Origin: Eretmocerus hayati
Lineage: Eukaryota > Arthropoda > Insecta > Hymenoptera > Aphelinidae
Direction of reading: 5' to 3'
DNA: 64,000 bases
NCBI GenBank assembly: GCA_029851415.1
Contig: CM056744.1
Coordinates: 62,738,172 to 62,802,171 of the forward strand
Shown: piece by piece, positions 53,663 to 64,000 of the stretch
How positions within the stretch are numbered: the first letter of the stretch is position 1
Layout: each line of letters starts with the position of its first letter
Notes under the pieces: model-generated
The model's input: the letters and a program-made list of their open reading frames with translations, nothing else
Told to the model about the DNA's origin: nothing
Databases searched by the model: none
Position numbers and translations under genes: made by a program

Positions 53663-54836
53663 TCTTCTAATGTGAATGATTTCATGGAACGAACCAGTGA
53701 AATCAAAAGCTAATATACCAATCTAAAATTCTTTCATGAATATTCCATATACATGGATCAATTGATACTGAACAATGAGCAATAGACTTATAGAATGCTG
53801 AATTTGGAAAATGAATGAGGTATTACTGTGGAAATTAGAAGAAAGAACATCGACGATACAGTAATTACTGTTACTTCAATCTCAGTTGATGACTGAAATT
53901 GCTCTGATGTTTTCATCATTCGAAGGATAATCTGGTTTAGAACTGTAAATGCTGGAGGGCTGCAACATTGACAACAAGAAATCCTACTGCCGAGCACGGA
54001 AGAACTCCAATAAACTTCTGCTTTGCTAATATTCTTTGTTCGGGCGAGTTTTCGAATGTTTTCGAATTTTGGCTTGCAAATGCTTGATCAATCGGTTGCA
54101 CTGCGATCTTCTTCACCGACATTGTTGCTCTCGAGTGCTTTAGCTCGAGAAGCATCAGCATTTGCTTCTGCTCGTGCACACAATTTTTTGGAATTCATTG
54201 AGAGGCTCTGGAACTTTTCAAAGTACTATTTTTTGGGAATTCAGCCTTTCACGGTTGCGCGATTATCGGGTGATTATTTTGGAGCAAAGTTTGGAATGTG
54301 ATGAAAAATTTTCACATGATGCCAGTCAGAGCTGCTTGCGGATTGGGGAATCAGATAAGTAGCATAGTATAACCTGTCCTCAAACACTCACCATGTGTTT
54401 CCCATTGAAACTGATCCTTGGTGATGATTTTTAATGTAATTTTAGATATCAATGAAAAGTGTGAGGGGTCAATTCAACGTCAGCAAACTTATTTGTGCCA
54501 GGGCTGATCAAGCAGAGCCATGCGTGGGGAGTGTACGCTGGCTGCAGTATCTGGGGCAGGTGACCTCTATTGTGATGATTATCTCTCAGAATCTACTTTG
54601 AAGTCATGTTGAATATGGATTCATATACTTCAGAGCCAAATTGTGTAATATGTGCTTCAATTGCTTGTGTGATTCAGGTGCATCGAGGTGGTGACAAAAA
54701 TATCAGATAAAGCGAGAGTTTTGACCAAAAGAAGCAATTCATTGTAAAGGGATGCTGTGAAGCAGGTGGTAGGTGATGGACCATTGGTGTTTTCTGAAAT
54801 TTCCTAGTCTCTGGATTTTCCATCACATTCATTTGT

Positions 54837-55940
54837 GCATCCATGCTGTCAGTAGTGTTAATAATCTTGATGTCTAAAGAATCGTGCATCTTCAGTTCCA
54901 GTCGATCAAATGGAGTTCTGCAAGGGGTCATTTTGCAGGAAATTTCGTCAGCTTTCGATTGGAACTGCTTTAAAATTCGATCAACCACGTGCATGCGCAA
55001 AAATCTCCGTTTTCTGATTGGTCGGAGAATGAAAAATCGGAAATTTGGCCATAAAACAGACAAAACAGTAGAAAAACAACCTCGGACTAGTTTCATCGCA
55101 AAAATCGTGCAATTTTGCATGAGAAATCATATTTTTGAAGAATTAAAAGAAATGCTTTTTGAGATAATCAGGTTAGCCTGAATTTTCCGGATTTTGCCTG
55201 ATCAGGGCCCGAAAAAGCTGGACAAAATTCTCCAAGGTCACTTTTGATAGGTTTTTTCAAGCTCTTCCGAATGGCGCAAACCGCATTCCATTATCTTAAG
55301 CCAAACTCGAGATATATCCAATTTAGTACAAAAAGATCAGGATTTTGATGATCCGGTGAAATCGAGAAGCGAAACAGAAATAGCTCCGCAGGTGACTCCG
55401 AAATTCTTTTGGGACCTCCCAGTGGGTAGAAACTTCATGTTTTGAACTATAAAATCGAATCAAAACTACGAGAAACCGATCCGAGACATCACTTTTTTTC
55501 ATGTGTCGTTTTTAAATGGAATCCATCTATAGTCCCCCAATGAAGTATATAACATACGTCATTGCGCGGATGCGCGATGATGTATGTTCATGCATATTGG
55601 TACGAACTGTTGTCTACGTATGTGATTTTCCAGCTAATTAGTACTCGGAACTTTGGTTGAAATTGATGCATTCGGAAAAATTCCTACACTCAGTACTATT
55701 GAACAATTTCTAATGTTCCCCTCTGAATTTCCGTAAAACTGTCTCAAAGAAAGACCATCAAATAAAGTTCTAGCGGGAAGGACATAAGAGTTAATAAAGA
55801 AAATCATGAGATAACTTGAAGATAACGAAAATATAACTAAAAGATGGAAAGATAACCCAAATTGACGTTAAGATGGAAAAAAATTAGAAGATACACACAA
55901 CATAATCTTAGATGATAAGATAGACGGAGATACAATAAAT
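54837..55940. repeat. Distant relative of the FB palindrome arm, then unannotated DNA
   Basis: About 54890-55310 shares, in order, blocks with the FB arm: AAATTTCGTCAGCTTTC, GCATGCGCA, GAAAAATCGG, TTTTGATAGGTTTTTTCAAGC, GGCGCAAACCGCA. Only one arm was recognised. 55310-55940 shows nothing further. Confidence 0.4.
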
Positions 55941-55948
55941 ATTTAGAT

Positions 55949-56629
55949 TAGGGCTGGGACTTTTATCCGAATTTTCGAACTATCCGAACTATCCGGATAC
56001 CCGGATAGTATCCGGCTATCCGGATCTGTCCGAATTTTATAGCCGAATTGAGATATAACATTGGTAATGAAAGCATAGATGAACTGCTAACAATATAAAA
56101 CAAGTATGTATCAGATCCATACGATCGGTCCCAGCCTATCATTACTTGCAAGTAGTCAACCGGTATCTCTGTCTCTCTCTTTCGTCCTCTCTGTTTCTCG
56201 ATAACATGGGAGCTTCCATGAATGAAGTTCGGGGCAATTTCATTATTCTAGACCCCCCGTCTCTCTAATACGATTTTTCAAAAGTAAAATTGCTGACTCA
56301 CACATGGAGCGTGAGAAATCGGGAGACCAACTCTTCCTCTTCCTCCTGAAATTCCTCCGTTATTTTTGGACGTTCCCTATGTGATAAGCATGCAGATCAA
56401 AAATATCAATCGTTTGTAATTCTTGAGAAATCCAATACCAAAACGTGTAATCCCCACCACGAAACAGATTTGAGAGTTCAGATGCTATCCGAAAATCCGG
56501 ATACCCCGGATTGTCCGGGAGTATCCGGATATTCTGATCCGGATGGTCGGATACTATCCGGATAGTTCGATCCGTCCGGATCTCTTCAATCTAAGCGGAT
56601 ATCCGGATCCACGGATATTCCCAGCCCTA
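55949..56629. mobile_element. hAT-like MITE with ATCCGGAT subterminal repeats, 681 bp
   Basis: Ends TAGGGCTGGGA and TCCCAGCCCTA. Flanked by an exact 8-bp duplication ATTTAGAT (55941-55948 and 56630-56637), as in the hAT superfamily. Both subterminal regions are packed with TATCCGGATA-type palindromes (55970-56035 and 56485-56615). The centre is unrelated AT-rich DNA with no transposase. Confidence 0.85.
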
Positions 56630-56690
56630 ATTTAGATACACGTGACATCGATTATCATACATGTCGCTAGGGGGAGCTGAAGAGAATATA

Positions 56691-56696
56691 TATAAA
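56691..56696 (+). promoter_or_regulatory. TATA box of putative transcript
   Basis: TATATATAAAG precedes a TATA-free, GC-richer stretch (CGTCGAGTAGGGCCAGCC) about 25-35 bp downstream where transcription could start. It is followed by an ATG at 56750 and a splice donor at 56840. Confidence 0.4.
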
Positions 56697-56719
56697 GCTG
56701 AAGCGTCGAGTAGGGCCAG

Positions 56720-57430
56720 CCTGTCTCAACCCATCGTAGGGTGAAGTCGATGCCGCTCCTGATGATTGAGGAGTCACTTCAAGAGCCAAACTCCACGAGC
56801 TACGGGATCAATCAAAGTCTATCACAGAAGGGTGTACAGGTAAATAATTACATAAACAACATTCAATACATAAACATCTAAACATATAACTTTGATAATT
56901 ACATATCGTTTTATTCAAGTTGTAGCATCCAACAGTCTTAAGAAACTCTGCAAGGGGAACATCATAAGACCGCTCAGGAGAGTAATTCATCACCACTGGG
57001 AAATTCGAGGATCATAGGAGTCTGCACTGGTGAGTGATAACATTAACCTTCCGAAGGGAATCAACTCTTTACCAATCACTCAAACAATGATTAATTGATT
57101 AATTAATAATAATCAATGAGCATAAGATGTTTGATCTAACACACTGACTTATACTGACTCATATGAGCACACACAGTTACAGACACACACACACACACAC
57201 ACACACTCACAATAATTCACGCTCATTCACTCACATACAAATATAACTACTAACAATTCACTAACACACAAACGAATTCGATTATTCCATGAACAATAAT
57301 ATATCTTTCGTTCGATTTATTTTCAGCATATAGATCAATAGACGATCCGCGAGCAGCTGATAATTCAGAGAATGGAAAAGAATGACTCTGTCACTGGAAC
57401 TGTTGAGGGTCATATTGAGAGGCTGCACTG
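56720..57430 (+). other. Putative three-exon transcript with duplicated 104-nt exons
   Basis: Exon 1 ends GTACAG at 56839 with donor GTAAAT. Exon 2 is 56926-57029 (acceptor TTCAAGTTGTAG, donor GTGAGT). Exon 3 is 57327-57430 (acceptor TTTATTTTCAG, donor GTAAGT). Exons 2 and 3 are both exactly 104 nt, start CAT and end GGCTGCACTG or GTCTGCACTG. Their frame-0 translations align near the end (FEDHRSLHW against VEGHIERLHW). An ATG at 56750 gives a 43-codon ORF that stops in exon 2; exon 2 and 3 frames hold stops. It is therefore either a non-coding RNA or a decayed gene with duplicated exons. Palindrome FB2 inserted 16 bp past the exon 3 donor, so later exons may be lost or distant. Confidence 0.35.
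57030..57326 (+). other. Putative intron with CA microsatellite
   Basis: AT-rich, with (AC)n near 57183-57206. It ends in a clean pyrimidine tract and AG. Nothing else. Confidence 0.35.
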
Positions 57431-57446
57431 GTAAGTTATTATAATA

Positions 57447-59225
57447 GATGAATGCCACGCCAAAGCGACCTACGAAAAAGGGTCATCTCTCAGATTCTTT
57501 TTTAACCTTTTTCATTCGATTCTATGGCCCAAAATAGGAACTTCGGACCACCTATGGGGCCCAAAAAAAATTTCTCCTCTCCATTGCACGCACATCCGTC
57601 AACAGACCGAAAATTCATCGTGTGAAAATCGATGCTCTTTTATTCACGAGAATGGAAATATTTCGAGTTTTTGAATAGCTGTCGATTTGCGGGTTGCGGC
57701 ATCTGAAAGGGCATCAAGAAACCTATCGAAAACAATGTCGGAAATTCCTTTTCTTTGATTTGGGAGCCTCCTGGAGGCAAAAGAGTCTTTCTCACTAAAA
57801 TGTTGATTTCTCAAAAAGCCATTTTTTTATTTTTTCAAAATCATATATTTGATGTGAAATTTTGCGTTCTTTCGAAAAAATGGGTTTTAGAGAAGTTTGG
57901 GATGATCCAAGTGACTTATGAGCCATTTTTTGACAATTCGATTTTTTCGGTTTCAGAAAAAGGCGATTTTCTGCGCATGCGCACAAACGTAGACTTTCGG
58001 CGCCACTTTCAATGGAAAGCTGACAAAATTTCCTATAAAATGACTACCCGCAAAGTTGAAATTCATGCACTGAAACGCGATCTGCAAGGATTGATTATGT
58101 CGAATCAAAATCACATGAAAATTCAGTCCATTAACGCCTTCGTGGCGCCTGCTGAGATGACGAATTCACGAGATCTTCTCGGGACTCAATTTTGAGTACG
58201 AAATTGACCTGAAAAAAATTCGGACCACATGGTTTCAACTTAAAATTGTATGAACTTTCAAAATATGCGATGAAAAACCCCGTTTGAGGCGAACCCGAGG
58301 TGCTACATTCAATATTTTTCCAGAAAATACGATATTTCACATTCAAAATTGCGAAAAATTGAATGTAGCACCTCGGGTTCGCCTCAAACGGGGTTTTTCA
58401 TCGCATATTTTGAAAGTTCATACAACTTTACGTTGAAACCATGTGGTCCGAATTTTTTTCAGGTCAATTTCGTACTCAAAATTGAGTCCCGAGAAGATCT
58501 CGTGAATTCGTCATCTCAGCAGGCGCCACGAAGGCGTTAATGGACTGAATTTTCATGTGATTTTGATTCGACATAATTAATCCTTGCAGATCACGTTTCA
58601 GTGCATGAATTTCAACTTTGCGGGTAGTCATTTTATAGGAAATTTTGTCAGCTTCCCATTGAAAGTGGTGCTGGAAGTCTACGTTTGTACGCATGCGCAG
58701 AAAATCGCCTTTTTCTGAAACCGAAAAAATCGAATTGTCAAAAAATGGCTCATAAGTCACTTGGATCGCCCCAAACTTCTCTGAAACCCATTTTTTCCGA
58801 AAGAACGCAAAATTTTACGTCGAATATATGATTTTAAAAAAATATAAAAAATGGCTTTTTGAGAAATCAACATTTTAGTGAAAAACACTCTTTTGCCTCC
58901 AGGAGGCCCCCAAATCACAGAAAAGGAATTTCCGACATTGTTTTCGATAGGTTTTTTGATGCCCTTTCAGTTGACGCAACCCGCAAATCGATAGCTATTC
59001 AAAAACTCGAAATATTCCCATTTTCGTGACTAAAAGAGCATCGATTTTTACACGATAAATTCTCGGTCTGTTGACGGATGTGCGTGCAATGGAGAGGAGA
59101 AATTTTTTTGGGCCCCATAGGTGGTCCGAAGTTCCTATTTTGGGTCATAGAATCGAATGAAAAAGGTTAAAAAAGAATCTGCGAGATGACCCCTTTCCGT
59201 AGGTCGCTTTGGCGTGGAATTCATC
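57447..59225. mobile_element. Kilobase palindrome FB2 (1779 bp)
   Basis: Second full copy of FB1, flanked by AATA (57443-57446 and 59226-59229). The arms are about 93-95 percent matching, with a loop near 58335. Copies in four arms share the same ORF position (57755-58195 plus, 58476-58760 minus). The different duplication from FB1 (ATAT) shows independent insertion. Confidence 0.85.
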
Positions 59226-59404
59226 AATAATCTTTTAAATATCATGGGAGATATTGTAGATTTTCCGTCCTTGATGATGAATATTGAAGGTGGTGTCTTA
59301 TCGATCTTGAAGGACGGTGGGGAATAAAATCTATCCCCAAAATTTCGTAATGGAACTCTTATTACGACGTTTCGTCTACACCGATTCGTGGGCCTTATCA
59401 GGCT

Positions 59405-60163
59405 TGGGTTTTTCTGTTTCGACATACAAAGATAGAGGAAACTACATAAGATACTGTGTACAACATACGATGGATGTATACATGAAGGGATGCGCAACTT
59501 ACGTTATTCTTTAGATTGTCATGGTATATATTGAGCGATATTGTGCTGGAGACTAGACATAACGTCTGGCTCCTGTCAATACAGGTAAACAGAGTTATCA
59601 TCAGTTTAGTTTCTCACTCATATTTATATTACCGCGCGTTCGCAGAGTACTGTAGTTTCTAGTCATAAACTGAAATATGAACATGATTTCAATTGGGATC
59701 GAACCAAAATTTCAGACACAGAACGGAATTGGACAAAACGTTCGATTTCCGAGATGATCTACATGAAAATTTGACATGAATGTCATCAATAAGAAAGACG
59801 ATATTCAAAATCTCAGTCGAATTCATAACCCGTTGTAGACAACGACTGACTGAGCTCGTTGACCCCCACTCTTCTTCTCTCTCACTTGCACTATTTCCCA
59901 TATATGTCACCTACTGTACTCTGTGATCGCACGGTATTATAAATATGAGTGAGAAACTAGACCGATCACTGACTCTGTTCACCTGTATTGACAGGAGCCA
60001 GACGTTATGTCTGGTCTCCAGCACAAGATCGCTCAATATATACCATGACGATCTAAAGAATAACGTGAGTTGCGCTTCTCTATCTGTATACATCTATCAT
60101 ATGTATACAATTTGTTATGTGATTTTTTCTATCTTGGTATGTCAAAACAGAAAAACACGCAAT
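59405..60163. repeat. Foldback with about 230-bp arms
   Basis: 59405-59632 (TTTTTCTGTTTCGACATACAAAG, ACGTTATTCTTTAGATTGTCATGG, GGAGCCAGACG region) returns inverted at 59930-60163. The unpaired centre (59633-59929) is AT-rich. Frames of 60-100 codons on both strands are mirror copies. TGTATTGACAGGAGCCAGAC is notably conserved. Confidence 0.7.
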
Positions 60164-60655
60164 GCCGTCGCCATTATAAGCCAAGGTGCAAAATCTCCAT
60201 CATTTCCTCAGGAGGGATGGGATTCTAGGATTCAGAAGGATGAATAGGTATGTTTTCCAGACTACTTTCCGAATTTTCGTTGTGAATTTCTATTTTACTA
60301 TTTATATATTGACTTGCTCAACCGTTAATGTTGAGTGAATATGAATTATGATCAGCTGAACGCTGTCGCATTATATGTACAAGTATATGTATTGACAAAA
60401 TATTGTGAGTAAGTGATGAATAAATCGTACAGCTTCCGCATGAATATTTTCTATTACTAACACTTCTTTTCTCACTTCTAAAAAATGATTATGTATGTAG
60501 ATACTAATTGGTATTTGTTCCATGTTCCTCATACCAATTGATGTCAGATATCCTGGTTTGGCGACCTGAAGACCTGTAAATTGTTCCAGTCTCCTGCTTT
60601 TCGCATAAATTCATCATTCGGCTATCACCGCTAAACCAATATAATGAGCAAATAC
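60164..60655. other. Intergenic DNA
   Basis: Nothing recognised. Confidence 0.4.
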
Positions 60656-60660
60656 TAGAG

Positions 60661-62195
60661 CACGGCGAGTCGGAAACCCGAATAGGTGGAAGTTGCGTGA
60701 ACCTGGGAAATGCTCGTGGGGTATGTTTTGGGATATTTTGAATATCATTTTCGCACAAAATCAAGGAAATCCGCCGAGGGATTCCAAAATAGAGTCGATT
60801 CTCGCATTTCTCCACTCCTTTTTCCGGAAAATTAATTCTTCACAGTTTTCTTCTTGGCTCACAGCTCTGAATCGGCTCTAAAGAATTCTTTCAAGTATGG
60901 AGAACGAAGGCCTCTGTCGCATAATCGGCGAGATAGGTCGAAACATCGTTTTATAGTCGAAAAAAGGTTTCTACTTGGCAGAAAATCTGTCAAAGGTGGT
61001 TTGAAAGGTGGAATGAGATTATTTCTACTCTGAAAGCCCTTTTATCAACAAAGTAGTATTTTCTTCCTCTTGCTAATGACAATGGATGATACATAACATT
61101 TTCAAGAATACAACTAGTACATTAATCCAGTTGAACGATTGCTGGAACAAAGATCTTCCACCACAAAGAGAGCTTTGAAGAGTTACAGATGTAATCCATT
61201 GAATTCACATACTGCGCAAAGCAGACGATTTGAATATTTGGAATGGCCCAAATGAACTTCATGTTACCTCCATACTTTCATTGAAGTCATGATGGACTGA
61301 TTCAAATGCCTGCTCACTGTAAACACCCAATCTTGTTTCAATTTTCTCGCAGAATTCCTTGATGTGAATCATAACCCCAAGGACCTTGGGTGTCACAGGA
61401 ATTGTAAGTTACATAGGTGATTGTTGAGATAGTTATCTGAAACTGGGAATTTCTGTGACAATCAAGGTCCTTGGGGTTATGATTCACATCAAGGAATTCT
61501 GCGAGAAAATTGAAACAAGATTGGGAGTTTACAGTGAGCAGGCATTTGAATCAGTCCATCATGACTTCAATGAAAGTATGGAGGTAACATGAAGTTCATC
61601 TGGGTCATTCCAAATATTCAAATCGTCTGCTTTGCGCAGTATGTGAATTCAATGGATTACATCTGTAACTCTTCAAAGCTCTCTTTGTGGTGGAAGATCT
61701 TTGTTCCAGCAATCGTTCAGCTGGATTAATGTACTGGTTGTATTCTTGAAAATGTTATGAATCATCCATTGTCATTAGCAAGAGGAAGAAAATACTACTT
61801 TGTTGATCAAAAGGACTTTTAGAGGAAAAATAATCTTATTTCACCCTACCAACCCATCTTTGAGAGATTTTCTGCCGAGTAGAAACATTTTTTTCGACTA
61901 TAAAACGATGTCTCGACCTATCTCGCCAATTATGCAACAGAGGCCTTCGTTTTCCATACTTGGAACAATTCTTTAGAGCCAATTCAGAGCTGTGAGCCAA
62001 GAAGAAAACTGTAAAAAATGTATTCTTCCGGAAAAAGGGGTGAAAAAATGCAAAAATCGACTTTATTTTGCAATCCCTCGGCGGATTTTCTAAATTCTTG
62101 TTGGAAAATAATGTTCAAAATATCACAAAACATACGCCTCAAGCATTTCCCAGGTTCACGCAACTTTCACCTATTCGGGTTTCCGACTCACCGTG
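60661..62195. mobile_element. Transib-like foldback element, 1535 bp
   Basis: The ends read CACGGCGAGTCGGAAACCCG on the left and CACGGTGAGTCGGAAACCCG from the right, flanked by an exact 5-bp duplication TAGAG (60656-60660 and 62196-62200). The arms are about 730 bp each and meet near 61415 (AGGACCTTGGGTGTCACAGG and complement). A CAC(G/A)GTG start and a 5-bp duplication are the marks of Transib, the relative of the RAG1 recombinase; no transposase is present. Frames inside are mirror copies. Confidence 0.75.
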
Positions 62196-62200
62196 TAGAG

Positions 62201-64000
62201 GGATAGGTAGCTCAGTATGAGACATGCTTCTATTGATAATTGATGTTAATCTACTCAATGTTACTCTACTCTGATCTCGTTTTCATTCGCGTAAACTTTA
62301 ATTTGACCATATCATTCAAATATTAGGAATTCCCCCAACTTGAGCGTTGCAGGTTACTTCCGATTTCGTTGGTTGTAGGATTAATGTTTTGGTACTTTCA
62401 ACATTTTTATTTGATCCCCGAGGCTTCGATCTTCAACATACATCTTGCGGTCTGCCAGGAGATCAATCTGCTGTCGAGAAATTTCCCGATTGAAATAAAA
62501 ACCATAACTCCCGGAGTGCTCGATGAGCCATCGCTGACAGAGCAGGGTATCAGCTTAAAAATTCTAATGGAAATATCGATCCTCAACTATGCAGTGAAGT
62601 GATGGTGCTTGGATACGCAGTGCACAGAACGCGATCTGTTGACAGTCGCGTATTCCACTGTCAAGCTGATTTTCCAGTTTGCCTTTGTAGCTGCATCAAT
62701 TGTTGACATGACAAGTGTTTCTATTCAAACAATCAAACTCTGTTGCGAAGATATAATAAACCCATGAGCTCCTTTCCGATCCCAGGAAAATGGAGGATGT
62801 TGTCCGCCGCAAGTTTTGAGATCTTGGACCACGTGACCTGAAGAATCACTCGCGCATGCGAATGTAGATGATGGGAGGTCCTCTTAGGAGTAGGGCACTT
62901 CCCCTCGCATATATAGTTTTTGGCCCCCATATCAATAACTCGATCACAGAATGAATTGTAGTTCTGTAAGGTTCCATCTATCCCTTTCGTCTGTATTAAA
63001 TCCTTGAATGTCTCCTGTTACATAATTTTGCTGGCGTTGGATGAACAAATCACTTGAATTCTTGTCTTCTTCCAGATCTCCAACTCTCAGAACCGTGTCT
63101 ATCTCAGTGGCAACAGCTTGATGCTCAACATACAAGATCCAACATTCGACGATCTGTCTGAGAAGCTAAAAAGTAGGAAATGACTATTCTCCCAGCGAAC
63201 GGTTGGGAATGTGGAGTGCGCAGTTATCTTCTGAATAGTACTGTGTAAAAGGAAATGTCAGTGACTCTGGAACTATTTTCAATGTGTAGACGACTATTCT
63301 TTCTGTATATCAATGTTGAATATCCATTTTGATGCAAGTAGAGGACGATACTGCTCGCTGCTGGCCAAGAATATGCATCCAGGATAGCACCTTATAGTGA
63401 CTGCTACGACGATATAGCTATATAGATAGACTACAGAACAACTATCGATATTTACCTGTATCCAACTATCCACTACATATATGTGAATTCATGGTTTTCA
63501 GATGTATATTGAGATCGGTCCCGGTACAGCTGGCGAAATGATGGTTCCGTCCATTCAACTCCTCGTCACAATCTATGAGTAGTCGAAAGCAACGCACGAA
63601 AATTGGTCATGTCTTATATATTCTCTGAGCACTCCCATTCAATTCTATGGTACAAGATAAGAATTACTCAATCTCCTTGTGACGTGCCTTGAATGTACTT
63701 GACTTTATCTCCTTGAATCGAAGGAGTTCGAGTATTTCATTGAACGAAATACATATTTTGCGGATCCGGTGCCGAGAATAAAGTATACGGTTTGCAGTAC
63801 TCGGAAGGTATGAAAATAACCTACCAAAACCAGTTTCGTGAACAGCGTTGTACCAAATACTGTAGCAACATGGGCCGAAGTGGATCCGTCAAATCTTCTT
63901 TGACGACAAGTGCGTCAGTTCCAGCACGTAGTGGGTGTAAACAAAAAGCCTGAGAATTTGACTATCGTCTGCTCGACCTCATCGCAACCAGTCGTTGTCA
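62201..64000. other. Intergenic DNA, nothing recognised
   Basis: Short minus frames (62733-62930 and 62944-63135) have no family features or splice support. No repeat or RNA gene was recognised up to the window edge. Confidence 0.4.

Larger units (their letters stand above)
50722..54836 (-). mobile_element. Pogo/Tigger-type DNA transposon with 0.73-kb inverted repeats
   Basis: Arms 50722-51450 and 54095-54836 are inverted copies at about 90 percent (CACAAATGAATGTGATGG, ACAGCATCCCTTTACAATGA, GGTCACCTGCCCCAGATA, CAGCTCTGACTGG). A decayed transposase lies between on the minus strand. Arms this long are unusual for Tc1/mariner-superfamily elements, so either the TIRs are extended or a shorter element sits inside a foldback. 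No target duplication could be fixed. Confidence 0.75.

Noticed and set aside
60152..60247. A further coding exon for the 56.7-57.4 kb transcript (acceptor AAAACAG, frame to TAG)
   Set aside because: The phase would create an immediate stop with exon 3, and the sequence is part of a foldback arm.

Overview
The window is repeat-dominated eukaryotic DNA, AT-rich, with GT-AG introns of about 90-300 bp, AATAAA signals, CA/GA microsatellites and arthropod-type transposable elements (R1-clade and CR1/Jockey-group LINEs, Ty3/gypsy, pogo/Tigger, Transib-like, hAT-like). It has no operons, rRNA, CRISPR array or long host gene. An insect is the best guess, perhaps a parasitoid wasp because of the short introns and foldback density, but the sequence alone does not prove the lineage. 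All similarities were judged by eye; no search was run.

Layout. 1-5.1 kb: unannotated DNA, a small foldback, a MITE, and the first exons of a putative small spliced gene (about 4.5-12.3 kb). Its last intron holds a young 6.6-kb LTR retrotransposon on the minus strand (5166-11740). The two 841-bp LTRs differ at about three sites, and the element carries one intact 735-codon ORF and no polymerase. 12.3-17.3 kb: repeated modules, a 0.9-kb inserted element and a CA-rich tandem repeat. 17.5-22.6 kb: two foldbacks, then a decayed Tigger-like transposon interrupted by a CR1/Jockey-group LINE. 24.7-29.3 kb: a large palindromic element whose (TC)n tract was invaded by two 5'-truncated R1-clade LINE copies. 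29.3-35.4 kb: a MITE, a degenerate tRNA-like sequence, short repeats and hairpins. 35.5-38.1 kb: a truncated, frameshifted Ty3/gypsy gag-protease remnant. 38.1-41.6 kb: a nested stack of insertions in one CA-rich repeat, including a 1.77-kb palindrome that recurs at 57.4-59.2 kb. 41.7-46.9 kb: a tandem duplication, a foldback, a tyrosine-recombinase fragment ending in two abutting perfect palindromes, and GTTT/AAAC-rich DNA. 48.4-50.3 kb: CCATATGG-rich repeats and a segmental duplication. 50.7-54.8 kb: a 4.1-kb transposon with 0.7-kb inverted repeats and a nearly continuous pogo/Tigger-type DDE transposase. 55.9-64 kb: a hAT-like MITE, a putative transcript with two homologous 104-nt exons, the second 1.78-kb palindrome, another foldback and a Transib-like foldback with RSS-heptamer-like ends. 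The last 1.8 kb shows nothing recognisable.

The content behaves as a transposon graveyard with some recent arrivals rather than a cooperating gene set. The strongest leads are the R1-like element joined to (GA)n at every end, the pol-less LTR element with reiterated LTR-end/primer-binding-site junctions, the paired kilobase palindromes sharing an ORF, and the double palindrome in the tyrosine-recombinase ORF.
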